A stretch of DNA of 5,115 nucleotides, from assembly GCA_003453085.1 (NCBI GenBank), contig DMMK01000339.1, forward strand, positions 1 through 5,115, written 5' to 3'. Under the pieces are notes generated by a model, which saw nothing but the letters and a program-made list of their open reading frames with translations, was not told where the DNA came from and searched no databases. This stretch comes from Verrucomicrobiales bacterium (lineage in GTDB: Bacteria; Verrucomicrobiota; Verrucomicrobiia; Verrucomicrobiales; Verrucomicrobiaceae). Shown in pieces: positions 1-5,115 of the stretch; the stretch's first letter is position 1; each line of letters opens with the position of its first letter. The position numbers and the translations under genes are program-made.

Positions 1-2589
1 CTCATTGCTGGTTCTGCCGATGTCACAGACTATGCTGAGTCCAGTGGTACCCTGACTTGGGCAAACGGAGACACGGCATCCAAATTCATCCCCGTTCAGG
101 CGACGGGGGATGTCGTGGCGGAAAGCACCGAGTTTTTCAATGTGCAGTTAGGTGTCCCAGTGGGAGGAGTCTTCCTGGGTGACCGTGCGCAGTCCACCAT
201 CTCGATCATGGATCCAGGAGCGGCAGGTTTCCCCACTGTCCACTTTGCGGCGGACTCAAGTACCTTGGATGAATCGTCCACCGCCACCCGGACCGTGACG
301 GTGGAACTCTCCGAAGCCGCCGATGAGACGGTGGTCGTGCCGGTTGTTTTGGGTGGCTCAGCCACCAATGCCGGCGTGGGTAACAATGGTGATTACCGGA
401 TCACTCCTGCACCGCCGCTGGTGTTTACAGCGGGTGAGACTTCGAAGACGCTGACGATCACTTCCCTGCAAGACAATGCGGTGGAAGGGACGGAAACGCT
501 GACGCTGAGGATCAACTTCCCCACTGGTCCCGCGTTGGTGGGCAGCCCAAACCTGCACACGATGACGGTGGTGGATGATGACCAGCCGCCGGTGGTCAGC
601 GGACCGCCAAACCATCTGATTGTCGCTCTTGGCAGGCCTGCGGGACCTTTTGAATCTAATGTGGCCGGTTCCCTGCCTCTGACGCTGGAATGGTATTTGA
701 ACAACAAAAAGATCCCGGGGATTTCGGATCAGGCCTACACGGTCCCGGCAGCCACGCTCAAAGATGCAGGCACCTATTTCATGAAGGCGAAAAACCGTCT
801 CGCCGAAGGCGTCAGCGCGGCGTCTGAATTGGTGGTGGTGGATGCAAGCACCCGCACCATCGTGCTGCCTGTGGGGACTAAGGCGACCTTCAAAATGGAT
901 GCTGCCGGCAATAACATTGGTTATACCTGGCGTAAGCTGGATGGCAATCTGGCCGCCAACACAAGGGCCACCACCCGCTTTGACAAAAGCATCTCCATCT
1001 CAGGGCTGACGTTGGAAGACTCGGGCATCTATGTCTGCCGGGTCAGCAGCCCGCTGGCGGTCAATCCGCTGGGCGAGATGCCTAACGAGAAGTTCATGGA
1101 CGGTGCGGTTCACATCCTCAAGGTCGTGGACACCGCACCCGAGTTCCTGACGCTCGAGGATGGTGACTTCCTGCCAGGAGCCATTGTCAGCGGATTGTAC
1201 GAATATGTGATCGAGGTTAACCCAACTGTGAACAAGGCCCCCATGTCCTACACGGCTGCTGGCCTGCCTGCCGGATTGAAGGTGGATGCCGTCAGCGGTG
1301 TGATTCGTGGCCGTCCGACAGTGCGCAAAGATGCGGCCTATGACGTCACGCTGACGGCTGCCAACAAGGCCGGACGCGCAACGGTGAAGGTGAAGCTGCA
1401 GGTGGATGCCTTCCCCGCCAATGTGGCTGGTGACTATGTGGCCGTCCTCGGTCGCCAGCTCAATTTGAACCAGGAAATCGGCGGACGTCTAGATCTCAAA
1501 ATTACAGCCACCGGCGCCTTCAGTGGCAAGCTGGTGCATGGGGGCCTCACACATACGCTGAAAGGGGTGATGGATGTTTCCAGGGCGGACTCACTGCCAC
1601 CTTTGCGCCTTCCTTCCGGCAGCCTTCGCATTGTGCGCACGGGCAAACCGGTGCCGCGTCCGCTGGACCTTTATTTTGAGATTGATCCTGGCACTCGCCG
1701 TCTCATCAACGCCACTGTCGGTGACGGATTTTTTTCCCTGAACTTCAGTGGCTGGAGGCAGACCTGGGATGCCAAGAACAACAAGGCTGACGCCTTTGAT
1801 GGCTACCATACCTTTGCCCTGGAGATGCCGGATGCCATCCCCAATGTCCCACGTGGTTATGGCCATGGCAGCATCACGGTTAGCCTTGCCGGTGTGGCCA
1901 GCATCGCTGGGAAAACGGGGGACGGCGAGTCCATCACCGCAGGCAGCTTCATCAGTGAAACGGGTGAGATCGCCTTCTTCCTGCCACTGTATAAGACCAA
2001 GCCGACGGGCTCCATGCTGGGCAAACTGCAGCTTGATCGCGGAATTTCGGAAACCGATGACGCGGACAATCGTCTCACAGGTCTGCTGGACTGGCTGCGG
2101 CCGGAAACCACGACGGCCAAGGCCCGTGTGTATGTGGCTGGTTTTGGCCCTGTGGAGATCCGGGCCTTTGGCGGGCGTTATCTGCCGCAAATGCTGGCAC
2201 TGGGCCTGCCTGCCCCAGGCCAGGGCCGTGTCACCTTTACAGATGCCGGACCAGCTCCCTCGCGGAATCCGGATGCGGTCTTTGATCTCGGGCTGAAAAA
2301 TAAGGTCACTCTGGTGGGCAGCAATGCCGCTCTCACCTCCCTGAAAGTGGATTCTGCCAAAGGTTCTTACAGCGGCAAATTTGCGCTGGAAGACACCAAT
2401 CCGCGCCCCCCACCCCCCACGGTGAAGCGTCCCGTGACCTATCAGGGCATGGTGGTGCCGACCGAGGATGGCCTGCGTGGCTATGGCTACTTTACGCTGC
2501 CACAATTGCCGACGGCTGATCCGCCTACGACACCGACGACTTCCCCGATTCTGTCTGGCAAGTCGCTGTTCTCTCCTGTTGAGGAGTGA
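1..2589 (+). CDS. Calx-beta / Ig-like multidomain secreted or surface protein, 5' partial
   Basis: The frame is open from the first base, so the true start and any signal peptide lie upstream; a GTG at 115 falls inside a Calx-beta repeat and is not the start. The window holds 862 residues. In order: the end of one Calx-beta repeat (about 1-70, with GTLTWANGDT and a closing ISIMD), a complete Calx-beta repeat (about 78-194, with FTAGETSKTLTI, VEGTETLTL and VVDDD), an Ig-like domain (about 196-280, core DAGTYFMKAKN), a second Ig-like domain (about 284-376, core EDSGIYVCRVSS), and a cadherin-like putative Ig domain (about 378-468, GLPAGLKVDAVSGVIRGRP). Then comes a beta-rich, glycine-rich region (about 472-838) with no family name I can assign, and a short Pro/Thr tail ending PVEE. 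Calx-beta modules often bind calcium through acidic loops. No enzyme motif, transmembrane anchor, LPXTG or PEP-CTERM signal is seen at the C-terminus. Likely an extracellular adhesion or structural protein (inference). It converges on cutA with two bases between stops. Confidence 0.9.
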   Translation, partial: LIAGSADVTDYAESSGTLTWANGDTASKFIPVQATGDVVAESTEFFNVQLGVPVGGVFLGDRAQSTISIMDPGAAGFPTVHFAADSSTLDESSTATRTVTVELSEAADETVVVPVVLGGSATNAGVGNNGDYRITPAPPLVFTAGETSKTLTITSLQDNAVEGTETLTLRINFPTGPALVGSPNLHTMTVVDDDQPPVVSGPPNHLIVALGRPAGPFESNVAGSLPLTLEWYLNNKKIPGISDQAYTVPAATLKDAGTYFMKAKNRLAEGVSAASELVVVDASTRTIVLPVGTKATFKMDAAGNNIGYTWRKLDGNLAANTRATTRFDKSISISGLTLEDSGIYVCRVSSPLAVNPLGEMPNEKFMDGAVHILKVVDTAPEFLTLEDGDFLPGAIVSGLYEYVIEVNPTVNKAPMSYTAAGLPAGLKVDAVSGVIRGRPTVRKDAAYDVTLTAANKAGRATVKVKLQVDAFPANVAGDYVAVLGRQLNLNQEIGGRLDLKITATGAFSGKLVHGGLTHTLKGVMDVSRADSLPPLRLPSGSLRIVRTGKPVPRPLDLYFEIDPGTRRLINATVGDGFFSLNFSGWRQTWDAKNNKADAFDGYHTFALEMPDAIPNVPRGYGHGSITVSLAGVASIAGKTGDGESITAGSFISETGEIAFFLPLYKTKPTGSMLGKLQLDRGISETDDADNRLTGLLDWLRPETTTAKARVYVAGFGPVEIRAFGGRYLPQMLALGLPAPGQGRVTFTDAGPAPSRNPDAVFDLGLKNKVTLVGSNAALTSLKVDSAKGSYSGKFALEDTNPRPPPPTVKRPVTYQGMVVPTEDGLRGYGYFTLPQLPTADPPTTPTTSPILSGKSLFSPVEE

Positions 2590-2591
2590 TT

Positions 2592-2918
2592 TTAGGCTGG
2601 GTTGAGCACTTCTGCCGCCACCCACTGGGCGTACGCTGCTGAAGCGTGCCCAGCGGGGATGGCCACAATTTCCGGCACTTCGTAGGGGTGCAGTTCACGC
2701 AGGCGTTGCTCCAGGGCTGGGTAGGTAGTGGAGGTGGTCTTGAAGATGGCCAATACTTCCTCACCTGTTTCCACTTCGCCTTTCCACCGATAGATGGAGG
2801 TGAGGCCTGGACACAGATTGACACAAGCCGCCAGTTGCGATTCAACTAGCTTTGTGCCAATCTGACGCGCTTTTTCAAGATCAGGAAACGTAGATAAGAC
2901 CAGCAGTATGTCCGTCAT
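2592..2918 (-). CDS. cutA: CutA family divalent-cation tolerance protein
   Basis: A complete 108-residue protein, the usual CutA length. CutA proteins are small cytoplasmic ferredoxin-like trimers. They were linked genetically to copper and divalent-cation tolerance in E. coli, though their biochemical role is still debated. Family hallmarks are visible: an N-terminal strand (LLVLSTFPD), AACVNLCPG (Cys32, Asn34, Pro37), SIYRWKGEVE (Tyr43, Trp45, Gly47), FKTT (Lys60, Thr61), HPYEVPEI (77-84) and a final YAQWV (Trp99). From memory, E. coli CutA has three metal-associated cysteines; only the central one (Cys32 here) seems to be kept, with Ser9 and Arg72 near the other two positions, as in many homologues. 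ATG at 2918 is chosen because the family's first strand starts immediately after it. The frame stays open far upstream, but only antisense to the kinase gene. A GGGGG run two bases before the start is at best a weak ribosome binding site. It diverges from the kinase gene. Confidence 0.95.
   Translation of the reverse strand: MTDILLVLSTFPDLEKARQIGTKLVESQLAACVNLCPGLTSIYRWKGEVETGEEVLAIFKTTSTTYPALEQRLRELHPYEVPEIVAIPAGHASAAYAQWVAAEVLNPA
2621..2657. terminator. Strong imperfect hairpin inside the 3' end of cutA, candidate transcript end
   Basis: Read directly, the arms pair as follows: CCC 2621-2623 with GGG 2655-2657; an A2624/C2654 mismatch; CTGGGC 2625-2630 with GCCCAG 2648-2653; a two-base GT bulge at 2631-2632; ACGCT 2633-2637 with AGCGT 2643-2647; and a five-base loop GCTGA. 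That makes 14 base pairs, mostly G-C. On the + strand it begins 32 bases after the stop of the surface-protein gene, which has no other visible terminator. Neither side is followed by a T tract, so it is not a textbook intrinsic terminator; it could assist Rho, protect a 3' end, or be a by-product of cutA coding constraints. Function is inferred. Confidence 0.35.
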
Positions 2919-2930
2919 GGCCCCCAGTGT
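2919..2930. other. 12-base divergent intergenic junction between cutA and the kinase gene
   Basis: Only 12 bases separate the ATG of cutA (complement of 2916-2918) from the ATG of the kinase (2931). Promoters for both genes must therefore lie inside the opposite gene's coding sequence. No AG-rich ribosome binding site precedes the kinase ATG. The best sigma-70-like match for the kinase that I can find by eye is TTTTCA (2872-2877), a 17-base spacer and TAAGAC (2895-2900), inside cutA. It matches consensus at only about 4/6 and 3/6 positions, so I do not annotate it as a promoter. Confidence 0.5.
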
Positions 2931-4094
2931 ATGAGATCTGCCTTCATCGACAAGCTTCTGAAAAAAATGGACCGCCTGGAGCCTTCCGAGGTGCAGAGCG
3001 TGGTCCTGGAACTGATGAAGGAGAAAGGCTTTCTGGAGAAGACCTTTCAGGCTTTGCAGGAGGGTGTCATCCTGCTGGACCCGGAAGGGCGGGTGACTTA
3101 CGTCAACAGTGCTGCCTGCCAGCTTTTCGGCCTCAAGGCAGAACAGGTGATCGGGCAAAAGCTCACTCAGGGCATGCGCGGGCTGGATTGGTCTGAACTG
3201 CTGAAGCCAGGCACCGTGGTCAGCCGGGACCTGGAGACCTTCTACCCGGAAAACCGTTACCTTAACTTCTACATCACCAGCATTGATGATGACCAGCCCA
3301 TCGGTTTTGTGATGCTCATCCGGGATGTGACGGAGACGCGCAAGCGTACCGAGGAGCAGATCGAAAGCGAAAGGCTCAATGCCTTTACCCTGCTGGCGGC
3401 GGGGGTGGCCCATGAATTGGGAAATCCGCTCAATTCCCTCACGATCCATCTGCAACTGCTGGAGCGGCGGCTGAAAAAAATGGGCAAGCCAGGGGAGCCG
3501 CTGCGCGAGCACCTGGATGTGGCCACGGGCGAGATCAAGCGCATGGACGGGATCATCAGCCAGTTCCTGGCCGCCATCCGCCCCACCAAGCCCCAGCTCC
3601 AAAAGGTGCAGATTTCTGAGCTGCTTCAGGAGAGCCTGCGTTTCCTGAAGCCGGACCTGGACCCAGCAAAGGCCAAAGTGCGGCTGGATCTGCGGGCTGA
3701 CATGCCCGCCATGCCTCTGGACGCCGACCAGATGAAACAGGCGATGTACAACCTCATTCGCAATGCCTGCCAGGCCATGCCCCAGGGCGGTAGCCTGACG
3801 ATCCATGGTAGCTACACGGATTTTGAGGTGAGGCTCAGTTTTGAAGACAGCGGCAGGGGCATCAGCCCGGAGCAGATGGGCAAGCTGTTCCAGCCTTTCT
3901 CCACCACTCGAGCCACCGGTACCGGACTGGGGCTGCTCATCGTCCGCCGCATCGTCCGTGAGCATGGTGGTGAGATTGACATCGAAAGCCGCGCCGGCAA
4001 AGGCACGCGGGTGAGCCTGTGGCTGCCGCTGGTGGAGCGCAAAGTGAGGCTGCTGGAGGCAGGCTCCGAAATTCCAAGTGACAAACATTCATGA
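2931..4094 (+). CDS. PAS-domain sensor histidine kinase, NtrB-like, soluble
   Basis: A complete 387-residue cytoplasmic sensor kinase. It has a short helical N-terminus (1-35), one PAS domain (about 36-135, with [20 protein letters not shown]), a linker helix, a HisKA domain (about 149-215) with H-box [14 protein letters not shown] and phospho-acceptor His161, and a HATPase_c domain (about 262-368). The ATPase domain has N-box [12 protein letters not shown]1 DSGRGI (306-311), F-box LFQPFSTTR (319-327) and G2 GTGLGL (330-335). All catalytic motifs look intact. No hydrophobic membrane segment is seen, so the signal should be cytoplasmic; the PAS ligand cannot be told from sequence. This architecture fits NtrB/AtoS-type kinases that pair with sigma-54 activators, and the next gene is one. 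ATG 2931 is the first possible start: an in-frame TAA lies at 2895-2897 with no ATG, GTG or TTG between. Met13 (2967) is the only close alternative. Neither start has a clear ribosome binding site. The stop overlaps the regulator start (ATGA). Confidence 0.95.
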   Translation: MRSAFIDKLLKKMDRLEPSEVQSVVLELMKEKGFLEKTFQALQEGVILLDPEGRVTYVNSAACQLFGLKAEQVIGQKLTQGMRGLDWSELLKPGTVVSRDLETFYPENRYLNFYITSIDDDQPIGFVMLIRDVTETRKRTEEQIESERLNAFTLLAAGVAHELGNPLNSLTIHLQLLERRLKKMGKPGEPLREHLDVATGEIKRMDGIISQFLAAIRPTKPQLQKVQISELLQESLRFLKPDLDPAKAKVRLDLRADMPAMPLDADQMKQAMYNLIRNACQAMPQGGSLTIHGSYTDFEVRLSFEDSGRGISPEQMGKLFQPFSTTRATGTGLGLLIVRRIVREHGGEIDIESRAGKGTRVSLWLPLVERKVRLLEAGSEIPSDKHS

Positions 4095-5115
4095 CCGATC
4101 CTGCGACCATCCTCATTGTGGACGATGAAAAACATACCCGTGACGGGCTGCGCCTGTCGCTGGAGGATGATTTTGACTGCTATGTGGCCTCGAATGCGGC
4201 GGAGGCGATGGAGCATCTGAAAAACGACCAAGTGGACGTGATGTTGACGGACTTGAGGTTAGGTGAGGATGACGGGATGAAGCTGCTGGAGGCCGCGCTG
4301 CACCTGCCTCATGCCCCGGTTTGCATCATGATGACCGCCTATGGCAGTGTGGATACGGCGGTGGAGGCTATGCGCCGTGGAGCCTATCATTTCGTCACCA
4401 AGCCGTTGAATCTCGATGAAGTGGAACTGCTGGTGAAGCGCGCCTTGCGCAGCCGCAGCCTGGAGCATGAGAACAAGGCCTTGAAGCAGCAGGTGGAGCA
4501 GAAGTACTCGATCGAGGGCATCCTGGGCAAGGCGGATACGCTGAAACCCATTTTGGAAACCATCCAACAGGTGGCCCCGACCCGGGCCACTGTGCTCATC
4601 GAAGGGGAAAGCGGCACGGGCAAAGAGCTTGTGGCCCGAGCCGTTCACAACTTGAGCGGACGGCCCAAGTCAAAGCTGGTGACGGTGCATTGTGCGGCTC
4701 TGTCCCCGCAGATCTTGGAGAGCGAGCTTTTTGGCCATGAGAAAGGCTCCTTTACCGGTGCCCAGGAGCGGCGGATTGGGCGCTTTGAGCTGGCGGATGG
4801 AGGTACCCTTTTTCTGGATGAGATCGGCGAAATCGATGCGAGCACCCAGGTGAAGCTGCTGCGTGCCCTGGGCGAGCAGACGATTGAGCGCGTAGGCGGC
4901 AGCAAGCCCATCAAGGTGGATGTGCGGGTGGTGGCCGCCACCAACAAGGACCTGGCGAAGATGGTGGAGGAAGGGAAATTCCGCGAGGACCTTTACTGGC
5001 GGCTGCGGGTGGTCACCATCCACATGCCGCCACTGCGGCTGCGGAAGGGAGACATCCCGGTGCTGGCCGAGCATTTCCTCAAGGATCTGGCGACAGCCAA
5101 TGGCAAGAGCTACAA
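4091..5115 (+). CDS. Sigma-54-dependent response regulator, NtrC family, 3' partial
   Basis: The frame runs from ATG 4091 to the window end, giving 341 residues. The receiver domain (about 5-120) has the acidic pair Asp11-Asp12, phospho-acceptor Asp54 (MLTDLRLG), Thr82 and Lys104 (FVTKPLN). A helical linker (121-140) leads to a sigma-54 interaction AAA+ domain from about 143. That domain has Walker A GESGTGKE (172-179), [14 protein letters not shown] (211-224, the sigma-54 contact loop, usually GAFTGA), Walker [12 protein letters not shown] (237-247), AATNKDL (282-288) and FREDLYWRL (297-305). Relatives are about 450-480 residues, so the end of the AAA+ domain and the Fis-type DNA-binding domain lie beyond the window. 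The gene starts within the kinase stop (ATGA, 4091-4094) and has only a weak AAGTGA upstream, which suggests translational coupling. Phosphorylation by the upstream kinase should trigger oligomerisation and ATP-driven opening of sigma-54 promoters. Target genes are unknown. It is assigned to the NtrC/AtoC/ZraR class without a specific name. Confidence 0.95.
   Translation, partial: MTDPATILIVDDEKHTRDGLRLSLEDDFDCYVASNAAEAMEHLKNDQVDVMLTDLRLGEDDGMKLLEAALHLPHAPVCIMMTAYGSVDTAVEAMRRGAYHFVTKPLNLDEVELLVKRALRSRSLEHENKALKQQVEQKYSIEGILGKADTLKPILETIQQVAPTRATVLIEGESGTGKELVARAVHNLSGRPKSKLVTVHCAALSPQILESELFGHEKGSFTGAQERRIGRFELADGGTLFLDEIGEIDASTQVKLLRALGEQTIERVGGSKPIKVDVRVVAATNKDLAKMVEEGKFREDLYWRLRVVTIHMPPLRLRKGDIPVLAEHFLKDLATANGKSY

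Noticed and set aside
2193..2210. TGGCAC followed by a CTGC-like element, resembling a sigma-54 promoter (-24/-12).
   Set aside because: It lies deep inside the surface-protein coding sequence, the -12 element is a poor match, and no gene start lies downstream at a suitable distance.
1591..2625. Long minus-strand open frame opposite the end of the surface-protein gene.
   Set aside because: It is codon-aligned with the real gene, its translation is rich in Arg, His and Gln with no recognisable domain, and it runs into cutA out of frame; it is a composition artefact.
2872..2900. TTTTCA, 17-base spacer, TAAGAC as a sigma-70 promoter for the kinase gene.
   Set aside because: The match to consensus is weak, it sits in constrained cutA coding sequence, and a similar score would be expected by chance in a stretch of this length.
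574..3298. The 14-mer GATGATGACCAGCC is shared by the surface-protein gene (574-587) and the kinase gene (3285-3298).
   Set aside because: Both copies encode Asp-Asp-Gln-Pro in unrelated contexts (the end of a Calx-beta repeat and a PAS loop) and the flanks do not match, so this is most likely chance.
2958..3483. The 13-mer CTGAAAAAAATGG occurs twice in the kinase gene (2958-2970 and 3471-3483), each with an A7 run.
   Set aside because: Both encode Leu-Lys-Lys-Met in helical regions. The zero-frame reading CTG AAA AAA ATG does not fit the X-XXY-YYZ slippery pattern, A7 is short for transcriptional slippage, and the shifted frames lead to early stops with no recognisable product.
1..5115. CRISPR arrays, tRNA or rRNA genes, insertion sequences, attachment sites, riboswitches.
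   Set aside because: I saw no regularly spaced direct repeats, tRNA-like cloverleaf, transposase motif or terminal inverted repeats; four genes occupy virtually all bases.

Overview
This window looks like ordinary chromosome from a GC-rich bacterium, most likely a member of the Verrucomicrobiota (Prosthecobacter/Verrucomicrobium-like). That guess rests on the large extracellular protein, which combines Calx-beta, Ig-like and putative-Ig modules with a C-terminal beta-rich region of a style I associate with that phylum. It is an inference from protein style, since no rRNA or other phylogenetic marker is present. Coding density is very high: four genes fill the window, and no gene-free stretch is longer than 12 bases.

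Layout. Bases 1-2589 (+) hold the 3' part of a long gene for a secreted or surface multidomain beta-sandwich protein; its 5' end lies upstream of the window. It converges on cutA (2592-2918, -), with only two bases between the stop codons. A strong imperfect hairpin (2621-2657) lies inside the 3' end of cutA, where it could serve as a 3' end for the upstream gene's transcript. cutA in turn diverges, across 12 bases, from a two-gene operon on the + strand. That operon encodes a soluble PAS-containing NtrB-like histidine kinase (2931-4094) and an NtrC-family sigma-54-dependent response regulator (4091 to the window end, cut off). The kinase stop and regulator start overlap as ATGA.

How the genes work together. 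The kinase and regulator are almost certainly a cognate pair: the PAS domain senses an unknown cytoplasmic cue, His161 is autophosphorylated, Asp54 of the regulator receives the phosphate, and the AAA+ domain remodels sigma-54 RNA polymerase at promoters outside this window. CutA is a small trimeric protein linked in the literature to divalent-cation tolerance. Nothing in the sequence ties it to the two-component system beyond head-to-head proximity. The surface protein appears to be an unrelated neighbour.

I did not find a clearly new biological system. The points most worth a second look are the uncharacterised C-terminal beta region of the surface protein, the hairpin at the convergent junction, the 12-base divergent junction with no obvious ribosome binding site for the kinase, the GSFTGA variant of the sigma-54 contact loop, and a long antisense reading frame that could mislead a gene caller into a 498-residue 'CutA'.
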